Shown: in pieces, positions 33,642-41,258 of the stretch
Layout: each line of letters opens with the position of its first letter
Position numbering within the stretch: the first letter of the stretch is position 1
Assembly: GCA_002390745.1 (NCBI GenBank)
Contig: DGQK01000007.1
Coordinates: 1-64,000, forward strand
DNA: 64,000 nucleotides
From: Bacteroidetes bacterium UBA4416
GTDB lineage: Bacteria; Bacteroidota; Bacteroidia; B-17B0; Aurantibacillaceae
Direction of reading: 5' to 3'
Notes under the pieces: generated by a model
Database searches by the model: none
What the model saw: the letters and a program-made list of their open reading frames with translations, nothing else
Told to the model about the DNA's origin: nothing
Made by a program: the position numbers and the translations under genes

Positions 33642-35807
33642 TCAGATTTTTAATTTCAAATGCCTCAGTTCGTAAATGGTCTGGTATGCTTTGGCATTCA
33701 CCAGATCTTTGGCGTCTTTTCCTCTGAATACCTCTTGTTTCTTATAGATCATTTCGTTATTGACGAGATCGTATAAGAACACATAGTAGTAAGTGAATTT
33801 TTTTCCTCTGCGACTTTTATAGCTCACTATACCCGTTTTCAGCACATAAGGCGTGGCATATTTTTTTATCATGCCTCCGATCTCATCCGTATTCAGGATC
33901 GGATTTTTTGAGCCGCTTGTTGCATCGAATTTCTCATAAAACCAATCGTTGATCACTGAATAATCATTCACCTTGTCCACTTCTTTCGGCGTCACCTGCC
34001 CCGGATCAAGGTTCACGAGCTGAAAGCCCTGCATCTGAGCGCTTTCGTTGAGGGTTTCAACGAATTTCTCTTGTTTGGTATCGGAATCCATGTAGCGCAC
34101 GACCTCTTCCTTTTTTTCATCGATTTTAAGGTAAAAGGGCTCCAGGAGAATGGCCTTTTCCACGTTAAGCTCCCTGTATTTTTTCTTACTGCTTTTGGCG
34201 GATGAGCTTACCCGGGAAGAGGAATAGCTCGAGAAGCCTGAGCTTCCGTCTTTACTGCCCGAGTCCGGGAACCTGGACACAAAGTCTTTATCATTCATGA
34301 ACAAGTCAGTATAAATTTCTTTGTAGTAAACGGTATCCTGGTTGCGGGTACTGCTCTCTTTCTGAATGGTAGCAATAAGATCCGTTTTGGATGTGCCGGG
34401 TTCGATCTGTTTTTTAGCGGTATCGGAAGCCGGCTGCTCCGGCACCACCTTCACGTTGGTTCTTACAAAATCGCTGATCCCCCAGCTGGTGGTTTTCATC
34501 AATTTAAAAAGGCTGTCGGAGTACGCATTTATGACGGCATTGGCCGGAAACTGTTTATGCTTGCGGTACACGTAATCGAGCGACAGGATCGTCCATTCAT
34601 TGTCGGGCATCTTGCTAACCAAGTAGTAGAGCTGCTGCGGGTAGCTTTCGATATCGGAGTACGAAGGGATACCATTCTCGAGGTAGGAATCGCTGTCGTA
34701 GCGCAGATCACCGCGTGCGTAGAGTGTGAGCGCGTACATGCATTTACTCATGATCTCGGCCAGGTACTGGTTTTGCGGGTACTTTTGCTCCAGGATGTAA
34801 CCGGCGTAAAAGGCATTCAGGTAATCCCTGTTCTTGAGGTAAAGGCGGCACAGCTCCATGCGGGACAGGTCGCGGATATAGTCAAATTTTTCCTTCCCGA
34901 TGATGTAATTGACGCGCCCTGTGTTGCTGCGTTTGGCAATCAGTTCGCCGATGGCCTGCTTGCGCCTGGCGGTGTTGGGGTGTGTATGTTTGGTATCATC
35001 TTCGGCGGAGTTGTTGCGGATAGAAGATACTTCTTTCAAAAAATAGGCCTCGGGAATTTTATAATCGCCGTGGTTGAAATAGGTCTTTTTAAATTCTACC
35101 AGCTCAAAGGGTAAATGTGCGTATTGCAGTACGTCAAAGGCCTTCTCAGCCTGCCTGAAATCATAGTTGGTTTGCTCGATGATCCTGAAGCCTTCGAGAT
35201 CGGCCTCGCTCTCATGCTCTTTTGAGTACTGGCATTTTTCGATGAGCTTATCTTCGTTCGTTTTACCGTCGTAATTATTCTTATCGATCTTGGTGTATTT
35301 TACGTAGCCGTCGATGTTATGCTTTTTCACATAATGCGAGATCTCATGCGCCAGGATATATGCGAGCTGGGCTTCGGTTTCTGCCTGGGCAATAAGACCG
35401 ATATCGATGAAGATATAGCCTTTATCATAGCTATAGGCATTGACCACCGGCGATTTGTAGGTATAAATGTGCAGTTGGCTTTTTAGTCCCGGATTGGTTT
35501 TAAGGAGCACAGCGGCCAGCTCATTCAGGTAATCCGTCACCTCATCGTTGATGAGGGTATTCCCGCTTTTCACGATCCTGGCAATTTCGTAATTGGCAGC
35601 AGCAAGGTAATTGCTCTTGATCCCGCGGTCTTCTTCTTTCTGCCTGTTCAGCTCCGTAATGTCGTCTTTGATCAGGTTTCGGATGTTTTGCGTAAAAATA
35701 TCGGGAAGTGTGCCCGATGACTTCAAGGGACTAAAGTTTTCTTTCAGGTTTTGCTGGCCATACGCCAAAATGCCTGACAGGCTGAATAAGAGGAGGATTT
35801 TTTTCAT
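33642..35807 (-). CDS. M48 family zinc metalloprotease, exported
   Basis: A 721-residue periplasmic peptidase with signal peptide (MKKILLLFSLSGILAYG). The zinc site is intact: HEISH at residues 154-158 and the third ligand in EHESEAD (Glu199, with Asp203). The upstream segment SPVVNAYSYDKGYIFIDIGLI is the usual substrate-strand motif. The M48 core ends near residue 290; the following 430 residues are an extended, mostly polar C-terminal region with a Ser-rich run (about 525-550: SSGFSSYSSSRVSSS). M48 enzymes such as BepA and LoiP act in outer-membrane protein quality control. The large C-terminal extension has no family I can name. Confidence 0.88.
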   Translation of the reverse strand: MKKILLLFSLSGILAYGQQNLKENFSPLKSSGTLPDIFTQNIRNLIKDDITELNRQKEEDRGIKSNYLAAANYEIARIVKSGNTLINDEVTDYLNELAAVLLKTNPGLKSQLHIYTYKSPVVNAYSYDKGYIFIDIGLIAQAETEAQLAYILAHEISHYVKKHNIDGYVKYTKIDKNNYDGKTNEDKLIEKCQYSKEHESEADLEGFRIIEQTNYDFRQAEKAFDVLQYAHLPFELVEFKKTYFNHGDYKIPEAYFLKEVSSIRNNSAEDDTKHTHPNTARRKQAIGELIAKRSNTGRVNYIIGKEKFDYIRDLSRMELCRLYLKNRDYLNAFYAGYILEQKYPQNQYLAEIMSKCMYALTLYARGDLRYDSDSYLENGIPSYSDIESYPQQLYYLVSKMPDNEWTILSLDYVYRKHKQFPANAVINAYSDSLFKLMKTTSWGISDFVRTNVKVVPEQPASDTAKKQIEPGTSKTDLIATIQKESSTRNQDTVYYKEIYTDLFMNDKDFVSRFPDSGSKDGSSGFSSYSSSRVSSSAKSSKKKYRELNVEKAILLEPFYLKIDEKKEEVVRYMDSDTKQEKFVETLNESAQMQGFQLVNLDPGQVTPKEVDKVNDYSVINDWFYEKFDATSGSKNPILNTDEIGGMIKKYATPYVLKTGIVSYKSRRGKKFTYYYVFLYDLVNNEMIYKKQEVFRGKDAKDLVNAKAYQTIYELRHLKLKI

Positions 35808-36053
35808 AAATCAGCTAAAGATACTAAAAAAAAGACTGGTCAGTCGCTGCGGGCATACCGCCTTCTGAAATTACTCATTTATAGTGACAGCCCTGAATTG
35901 GCCAGGCTCCGGCCTCTTATAGCGGCATGAATTATTATTTCTACCCGGAAGCTATCGTATCTTATGGGGGCTACCTGCTGCTGCGCCGGCGTCATTTTTC
36001 GGATTATCCTGCAAAATACCCTCCAAAGGGTATTGAGATTAGGTTAAAAAGCC
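35808..36053. other. intergenic stretch between divergent genes, no gene seen
   Basis: Divergent spacer before the M48 and the secreted-pair promoters. On the minus strand TATCTTTA near 35815 is one base off the -7 consensus and may be the M48 promoter. No gene is supported. Confidence 0.4.
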
Positions 36054-36061
36054 TATTTTTG
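36033..36061 (+). promoter_or_regulatory. promoter of the secreted protein pair
   Basis: TTG (36033-36035), 18 nt, and TATTTTTG (36054-36061) fit the Bacteroidota consensus and lie 29 nt before the ATG at 36091. Confidence 0.6.
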
Positions 36062-36090
36062 AAACGCGCCAATCATAAGGGTGCCCAACG

Positions 36091-36912
36091 ATGAAACCAG
36101 GTCTTAAATTCAGCATCGTGCTTCTTCTTTTATTCAGCAGCGCGGCATTGAAAGCGCAGAATACAGCACAAAGTTTTAAAACAGTAAAATACGAAGAGAA
36201 GATCTTCGACAATCCCGATTACAAGCTATATGTGGTAGGCAGCTTTTCGAGGGCGGATATCCTGAAAGTGAGGCTCCGGGTCTTCAATAAATCCAAAAAC
36301 ATCATTTACATCAAACCTGAGGAAATGCGGTTCGTGGTGAATGGCAAAACCATTGCCGGCAAAGGCCGAACGATTGTGGTTCAGCCCGATGGCGACGAGG
36401 CCAGGCTGATCGATGTGGAAGGTGATATGGATATGCGCTGCGACAAATTTGAGATCGTTCTGAACGGCGTCTATAAAATAGACCCCAAAGCTGCCGAAGT
36501 GGTAAAAGCAGAAACAACCGAAGTGGATGGAAGCTCTGCCACACCGGTTACAGCCTCTACACTGTTCAAATGCAATACGACAGTTGCACTGAGCAATAAA
36601 GAGAAAAGCTTTGCCAAATATTCCTGCGTATACACAGGCGATAAGATCGGGGTCATCGAGCCCGGGAATACCGTCGCTGTGATGTCTTCCGGCACAAAAA
36701 ATTACAATAGCTATCCAAGGAACGAGCTGTTTGCCCTCGAAAAAGGCGATCCTCAAACCATTACCATTGAGTTCCGCAAGCTCAACGGGGCGGGCAACCT
36801 TACCGATGGCTACAAAGTAGAATGGAACAATGTCTTCAAGGTCGGGAAAACCGAAGCTTATGATGTTAACCGTGCTACGATCGCGATGGACCTTGTTAAG
36901 TCTGATAAATAA
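36091..36912 (+). CDS. exported protein of unknown function (first of a pair)
   Basis: A 273-residue protein with signal peptide (MKPGLKFSIVLLLLFSSAALKAQ). The mature part is beta-rich, with an immunoglobulin-like rhythm (DILKVRLRVFNKSKNIIYIKPEEMRFVV) and two Cys residues. I recognise no family. It is 29 nt upstream of a second exported protein, with a promoter of its own in front, so the two form an operon. A periplasmic or surface location is likely; no catalytic motif is visible. Confidence 0.7.
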   Translation: MKPGLKFSIVLLLLFSSAALKAQNTAQSFKTVKYEEKIFDNPDYKLYVVGSFSRADILKVRLRVFNKSKNIIYIKPEEMRFVVNGKTIAGKGRTIVVQPDGDEARLIDVEGDMDMRCDKFEIVLNGVYKIDPKAAEVVKAETTEVDGSSATPVTASTLFKCNTTVALSNKEKSFAKYSCVYTGDKIGVIEPGNTVAVMSSGTKNYNSYPRNELFALEKGDPQTITIEFRKLNGAGNLTDGYKVEWNNVFKVGKTEAYDVNRATIAMDLVKSDK

Positions 36913-36941
36913 CCTTAAACCAATAAAACCAAAACAAAATC

Positions 36942-37553
36942 ATGAAAAACCTAACATCAATTATCGCAGGCGCTGCTTTATTATTAGCAGGCACAGTTTC
37001 CGCACAAAAATGGTCAACAGGCAAAGACCTGTCTTACCTGAAAGGCCAGAAAGACATCGCTATTCAGTTTACTTACGACAACCTGACCGTTGGTAAAAAA
37101 GGGAAAACAGAAGCCGACTACATCAAAGAGAAAACAGAAGACGCTAACAAAAAAGAAGCCGGAAAAGGGGATGCCTGGCTGAAAGCATGGAAAGACGCAC
37201 GTCCGAACGTGTACGAACCGAAATTCGAGGAGCTTTTCAACAAAGCTGCCGGAGATAATTTTTCAGGAAACAGAAAAAATACTTCAGCCAAATACACGCT
37301 TATTGTGCATACAACCCGTATTGAGCCTGGCTTCAACATCGGCGTGATGAGGCAAAATGCCTTCTGTGATTTCGAGGTATCTATTGTAGAAACTGCAAAT
37401 CCATCTAACGTATTATCCAAAGGCGTGTTGATGAACCAACCGGGCGGACAGGTAATGGGCTATGATTTCGATTCCTCTTCCCGTGTTCAGGAGTGTTATG
37501 CCAAAGCCGGTAAAACCTTAGGAAAAACCTTGGGAAAAGCTGCAGGCAAATAA
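36942..37553 (+). CDS. exported protein of unknown function (second of a pair)
   Basis: A 203-residue protein with signal peptide (MKNLTSIIAGAALLLAGTVSAQ). The mature part is rich in Lys and has a charged helical segment (residues about 50-85), a beta-rich middle (YTLIVHTTRIEPGFNIG) and an unusual Gly/Lys tail with repeated GKTLGK steps. I do not recognise the family. Its position directly behind another exported unknown suggests a shared function. Confidence 0.72.
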   Translation: MKNLTSIIAGAALLLAGTVSAQKWSTGKDLSYLKGQKDIAIQFTYDNLTVGKKGKTEADYIKEKTEDANKKEAGKGDAWLKAWKDARPNVYEPKFEELFNKAAGDNFSGNRKNTSAKYTLIVHTTRIEPGFNIGVMRQNAFCDFEVSIVETANPSNVLSKGVLMNQPGGQVMGYDFDSSSRVQECYAKAGKTLGKTLGKAAGK

Positions 37554-37573
37554 CCTGTGCATACTTCAAAAAA

Positions 37574-37604
37574 CAAGAAAGACCCTGAGCAATCGGGGTC
37601 TTTC
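37574..37604 (-). terminator. hairpin between convergent genes
   Basis: The stem AGAAAGACCC / GGGTCTTTCT is followed on the minus strand by TGTTTTTTG, so it best fits termination of the interrupted small gene at 37608-37877. It may also stop the secreted pair on the plus strand. Confidence 0.65.
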
Positions 37605-37607
37605 TCG

Positions 37608-37877
37608 TTAATAACATCCATCCCGAACAACATCAATAGCTTCAATTTCATTTTCGTAGATTCGGATAAAATCAATAAATTGTTCCTTTGACTTAGACAG
37701 ATCAAATACATGAAAGCCTATGGGAAAAGTAGGATTAAAAGGTGTTGCCCGTGACATTTGAAACAGCCCTACTGAAACTATTCTTCCATAAATAAAATCG
37801 CTCCGATTTTTTAATTTAACCTTTCAAAATTCGTTTGGACAGTTCTCTAAGTGATTGATTAAAACATCCATATTCAT
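37608..37877 (-). pseudogene. small gene interrupted by one in-frame TGA
   Basis: A 90-codon frame from ATG 37877 to TAA 37608 is open except for a single TGA at codon 18. After it 71 codons encode a protein-like sequence (segments NRSDFIYGRIVSVGLFQ, NPTFPIGFHVFDLSKS, IRIYENEIEAIDVVRDG). It has a -7 box (37893-37900) 15 nt upstream and a terminator-like hairpin just after the stop. Composition is more A/T-rich than the neighbourhood. It is too short and broken to appear as a normal open frame. I do not recognise the family. It could be a recent pseudogene or a sequencing error; selenocysteine is unlikely because no SECIS-like hairpin is apparent. Confidence 0.6.
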
Positions 37878-37892
37878 ACGTTATATTTTTAC

Positions 37893-37900
37893 CAAAAATA
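37893..37900 (-). promoter_or_regulatory. -7 promoter box of the interrupted small gene
   Basis: TATTTTTG on the minus strand matches TAnnTTTG exactly, 15 nt before the ATG at 37877. Confidence 0.5.
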
Positions 37901-37934
37901 AAACAAACTATAACGTTGCCGCGGTTTTCAGACT

Positions 37935-37964
37935 AACAAAAAAGCCACTCTAACGAGTGGCTTT
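37935..37964 (-). terminator. rho-independent terminator of the peptidase-esterase-methyltransferase operon
   Basis: The perfect 10-bp stem AAAGCCACTC / GAGTGGCTTT with a 4-nt loop is followed on the minus strand by a TTTTTTG run, 7 nt after the methyltransferase stop. Confidence 0.9.
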
Positions 37965-37971
37965 AAAATGT

Positions 37972-38733
37972 CTACTTCCTGCTGATATACAGGAGTTCGC
38001 CCTTCGGCAGGCGGTAGCGCTCTACCAGCTCGGGTGAAAGCTCTTTGGTATAATCTTCCACGGTTACCTTGAACCCTGCCGCAGCAAGCTTATCCTTGTA
38101 ATCGAGGCCGAAGAGGCGCACATGGTCTTTTTGCCAGTAATGGATCTCACGGTCTTTCTCACTGGTAATGGACTTATCCTCGTAAGTTTCATAACGGTTT
38201 GTGTCCTGCGGAATCTGGAAAATACCGAAGCCACCGGGTTTCATAATGCGGTACAGCTCGCGCATGCACTGATTGGCGTCCTCCACATGCTCCAGCACGT
38301 GGTTGCAAAAGATCACATCGAAGGAATTGTCATCGAAAGGCGCCTTGTGCAGGTCGAAGTGGATATCGGCAATCGGCGAATTGTAATCGCCGGTCGTATA
38401 ATCGAGGTTGGGCATTGCCCTGAAGCGCTTGTAAAAACATTGCTCCGGCGCAATGTGCAACACTTTATGCTTTGCTGTAAAAAAATCGGTTTTTTCTTTC
38501 AGGTACAACCAGAGCAGGCGGTGACGCTCCAGGGAAAGGCTGCCGGGGCACAACACGTTGTCGCGCTTGGCACGTCCGCTATAGCCATAAGGCAGGAACT
38601 TGCGGTAGGTTTTTCCACTGATCGGATCTTCATAGCGCTTGCCATAATAAATGAGCGGGGCGATCTTGCTGAAAATAAGGCTGAGCTGTATCAGGACTGG
38701 CCTGGGCACTGTACGAAGAATGAAATGAAACAT
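37972..38733 (-). CDS. class I SAM-dependent methyltransferase (Methyltransf_11 type)
   Basis: A 253-residue methyltransferase. The SAM-binding motif I is degenerate (VLHIAPEQCFYKRF instead of a Gly-rich loop). Post-I DYTTGDYNS, motif II FDVIFCNHVLEHVEDA and motif III RIMKPGGFGIFQIPQ are clear. The N-terminal 75 residues are hydrophobic then Tyr/Arg/Lys-rich and may bind membrane or lipid (PLIYYGKRYEDPISGKTYRKFLP contains a conserved linear pattern seen in glycan-cluster methyltransferases). It is the last gene of a three-gene operon, with its start 4 nt after the esterase stop. The substrate is unknown. Confidence 0.82.
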   Translation of the reverse strand: MFHFILRTVPRPVLIQLSLIFSKIAPLIYYGKRYEDPISGKTYRKFLPYGYSGRAKRDNVLCPGSLSLERHRLLWLYLKEKTDFFTAKHKVLHIAPEQCFYKRFRAMPNLDYTTGDYNSPIADIHFDLHKAPFDDNSFDVIFCNHVLEHVEDANQCMRELYRIMKPGGFGIFQIPQDTNRYETYEDKSITSEKDREIHYWQKDHVRLFGLDYKDKLAAAGFKVTVEDYTKELSPELVERYRLPKGELLYISRK

Positions 38734-38737
38734 AGTG

Positions 38738-39613
38738 TTATTTAAGGTAAGTATTTAAAAAGGTTTGGGTCTGTGATAAGGCATCGTTCACAACAGCCCC
38801 CGAGTAGCTATGCCCTTCGTTGGGGTACAGCTTATACACATGAGGCACATGGAACTGGCTTAGCTTTGCGTTCATCAGCTCGGATTGCTGGTAAGGAACG
38901 ACGGTATCTGCCTGCCCCTGGATCAACAAGGTTGGAGGGCTGGCGGAGGTCACAAAGCGCGCCGGGCTCGACGAATGGTAAATCAGGGAATCCTGCGAAT
39001 TAAGGTTTCCGGCAACATCCGAGATCCAGCTCTTTACCAGTGTGGAGCCCACGCCATTATAAAAGCTTTTGAAATCGGTAGGGCCGCTCCAGGAAACCAC
39101 TGCTTTGGGCATAAATGAACTTGCTCCGTATTTGTAGGCATAAAGCATGCTGAGGTGGGCACCGGCGCTTACGCCAAGCACACCGAACGAGGTTGACACC
39201 TTGTATTGTTCATGATGGTTGAGCACATATTCGATGCAGCTTTTCACATCGTTCTCCTGCACAGGAAATTTATTAAAGCCTCCTGCATAAAGCCGGTAGC
39301 TGATGCTCACGAAGGCGTAATCGGGGAACATGGCTTTCAGCGGGTCGATGGAATTGTTGAAGTCGGAACGGTCGCCGGCACGCCAGGCGCCGCCATGGAT
39401 CAGGAAAAGTACCGGTGTGGTGCTGCTTGTGCGGTTAGCCGGCAGATAGATGTTGAATTTGTGCTTCGCATCATTCCCGTAGCTCACATTCATAACATTC
39501 TCTGCTACGGCAGGGGCTTCCTCCTCCGGCCCCTTTGTTTTTTTCTTACAGGACGATGCCAGCCCCAAACTGAGGATAATGGCTGTGGCGGCGATCGACA
39601 CCCTGGTTTTCAT
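38738..39613 (-). CDS. alpha/beta hydrolase lipoprotein, esterase/lipase type
   Basis: A 291-residue lipoprotein (signal peptide ending LASSC). The hydrolase fold shows HGGAWRAGDRSDF (oxyanion hole), the nucleophile elbow GVSAGAH, the acid in GQADTVVP and the His in NEGHSY. This set is typical of the BD-FAE/hormone-sensitive-lipase-like esterases found among carbohydrate esterases. It sits between a membrane-anchored papain-like peptidase (6 nt upstream) and a methyltransferase, so it probably works at the outer face of the inner membrane or in the outer membrane. The substrate is unknown. Confidence 0.86.
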   Translation of the reverse strand: MKTRVSIAATAIILSLGLASSCKKKTKGPEEEAPAVAENVMNVSYGNDAKHKFNIYLPANRTSSTTPVLFLIHGGAWRAGDRSDFNNSIDPLKAMFPDYAFVSISYRLYAGGFNKFPVQENDVKSCIEYVLNHHEQYKVSTSFGVLGVSAGAHLSMLYAYKYGASSFMPKAVVSWSGPTDFKSFYNGVGSTLVKSWISDVAGNLNSQDSLIYHSSSPARFVTSASPPTLLIQGQADTVVPYQQSELMNAKLSQFHVPHVYKLYPNEGHSYSGAVVNDALSQTQTFLNTYLK

Positions 39614-39619
39614 GTATTC

Positions 39620-41164
39620 TTATTTATTTATTTCAATGATTAGCGGAATAACGGTCTTATCCGTCACATCCGATTCAAAGTCCACCTTGCTGTTCACGTT
39701 GAATTTTACATCGCGGATACTTTTATCGGCCATGATCGCTTGAATACGCTGCTGATAATCCGTGTTTTTATCGGCATTGAATTTCTCATTCAGGCTTTTA
39801 AAATCAAGGGCTACTTTGGACACTAACACGCAAATGTAGTCTTTTGTTCCGATGTTGTCGGGCGTCATGCTTTTATCGCGCGGAAACACGCGCGTGCCCG
39901 TGATGCCGCAATAGGCGCTGTGCTTGGGTGTATATGGGAAGAGCACGTAAGAGCCGTTATCGGTTTCTTTGCCGAAAATGTACACGTAGCATTCGATGTT
40001 ATTTTTCAGCTCCACTTTAAATTTGGTTCCCGGGGCTACCTTGCCTGTTGTGGTGTAGACGTTATTTCCTTTGAATGTGAGCGGAATGTAGGCCTTGCTT
40101 TCTTTTTCCACGAGGGCCAGCGAACAGTTCAGCTTGCTTTGGTCACTTTTGTTAGGCATTGGGAACATGCCGTAAGCCTCGGTGGCGAAGTTCACCACAT
40201 CGCGGTAGCTCACCCAGGCCCTGCCCTGGCGGCCCCATTTCGGGCCCCAGGAATTCTGGATAAGGAAAGCGCCGTCCTGCTCAAAATAGCGGTCGTCGTA
40301 ACCGATGATGCACATGCAATGCCCGCCGAAGCCATTCTGATCGTAATCGCCGTTGCGGGGGATCCACATCTCCTTGCCTTCCATTTCCTGCATGAACGAT
40401 CCTCCTACCATCATACCGATCACCACGGGAGCGTTGTGCGCCAGGTTCTCACGGATCGCATTGACATCAATTGTATAATCGTCGCCGCTGATGGACAGGC
40501 GGTTGGCGCCTTTCATCCGGAATTGCGCTGCGTCTTTCTTGATATAAGAATCCGGCTGCCTGGAACAGGAGTTTTCGTCGTAAGGAAATTGGCTGAAAGG
40601 AACAGAACCGTTGTTGGTGAGCAGGTCCATAGCCTTATTGATGTAAGTGCCCTGGCAGCCTTCGAGCCCGATCTGGTTGTAGGTATAAGCCGGACTGAAG
40701 GCGATCTTATCGGGACTTTGGCCTGTATTGATGGATTCGAGAATGGTTCGGGCGGCGTAGGTACTCCCCCAACCTACACAGGATCCCTGCTGCCCCTGGT
40801 CTTTGGCAGCGGGAGCAAAACGCTCGAGGGATACGCGCTCCGGCAATTGCTCTTCGGGGCTCAAGGCCGCATATACCTGCGCACTGTCATACACTTTCGG
40901 ATCGAGGGTTGCGCCCTTGCCGTAGGCAGCGCTTTCCTGGCGCGATGTGCCACCGCCGCTACATCCTCCTTTGAAGAAATAGATGGCTCCGCCGATGATC
41001 AGAAGGGGAATGACGATCTTCGGGTAACGGAACAAAAAAGGCAGGATCATCATGATGATGTTTCCGCCACCGCCTCCACCTCCACCGCCGCGTGATCCCC
41101 TGTTACCCTGATTGCCGCTATAACCTCCGTTAGCGTCATCGTCGTCCGTCATTCGTATAGGCAT
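39620..41164 (-). CDS. membrane-anchored papain-like (C1) cysteine peptidase
   Basis: A 514-residue protein. The N terminus is acidic, then Gly-rich (nine consecutive Gly near residues 26-34), followed by one membrane segment (about 36-64). The C1 peptidase domain (about 105-345) has QGQQGSCVGWGSTYA with the nucleophile Cys129, the His in GFGGHCMCIIGYDD, and the Asn in IQNSWGPKWG, so the active site is complete. The remaining 165 residues form a beta-rich DUF4384-like domain. The start at 41164 is supported by a clear AGGAG 4 nt upstream, unusual in this phylum. It is first in a three-gene operon. No inhibitory pro-peptide is apparent. Confidence 0.88.
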   Translation of the reverse strand: MPIRMTDDDDANGGYSGNQGNRGSRGGGGGGGGGNIIMMILPFLFRYPKIVIPLLIIGGAIYFFKGGCSGGGTSRQESAAYGKGATLDPKVYDSAQVYAALSPEEQLPERVSLERFAPAAKDQGQQGSCVGWGSTYAARTILESINTGQSPDKIAFSPAYTYNQIGLEGCQGTYINKAMDLLTNNGSVPFSQFPYDENSCSRQPDSYIKKDAAQFRMKGANRLSISGDDYTIDVNAIRENLAHNAPVVIGMMVGGSFMQEMEGKEMWIPRNGDYDQNGFGGHCMCIIGYDDRYFEQDGAFLIQNSWGPKWGRQGRAWVSYRDVVNFATEAYGMFPMPNKSDQSKLNCSLALVEKESKAYIPLTFKGNNVYTTTGKVAPGTKFKVELKNNIECYVYIFGKETDNGSYVLFPYTPKHSAYCGITGTRVFPRDKSMTPDNIGTKDYICVLVSKVALDFKSLNEKFNADKNTDYQQRIQAIMADKSIRDVKFNVNSKVDFESDVTDKTVIPLIIEINK

Positions 41165-41232
41165 AATTCTCCTGTTTTTTTGTGTTTAAATTTACAAAAA
41201 ACAAATAAATCAGCCGAACTTAATTAAATTAG

Positions 41233-41240
41233 TATTTTTG
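41233..41240 (+). promoter_or_regulatory. -7 promoter box of the glycosyltransferase operon
   Basis: TATTTTTG, an exact TAnnTTTG match, 18 nt before the ATG at 41259. Confidence 0.55.
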
Positions 41241-41258
41241 CAAGACCGGCAATAAATT

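Noticed and set aside
37824..37826. Selenocysteine reading of the TGA in the small interrupted gene
   Set aside because: No SECIS-like hairpin follows, the context is not a redox motif, and no Sec machinery is visible in the window.
39920..41095. 391-codon open frame on the plus strand
   Set aside because: It is the antisense of the C1 peptidase gene, whose catalytic motifs are intact; the antisense product is rich in His, Val and Ala without any family feature.
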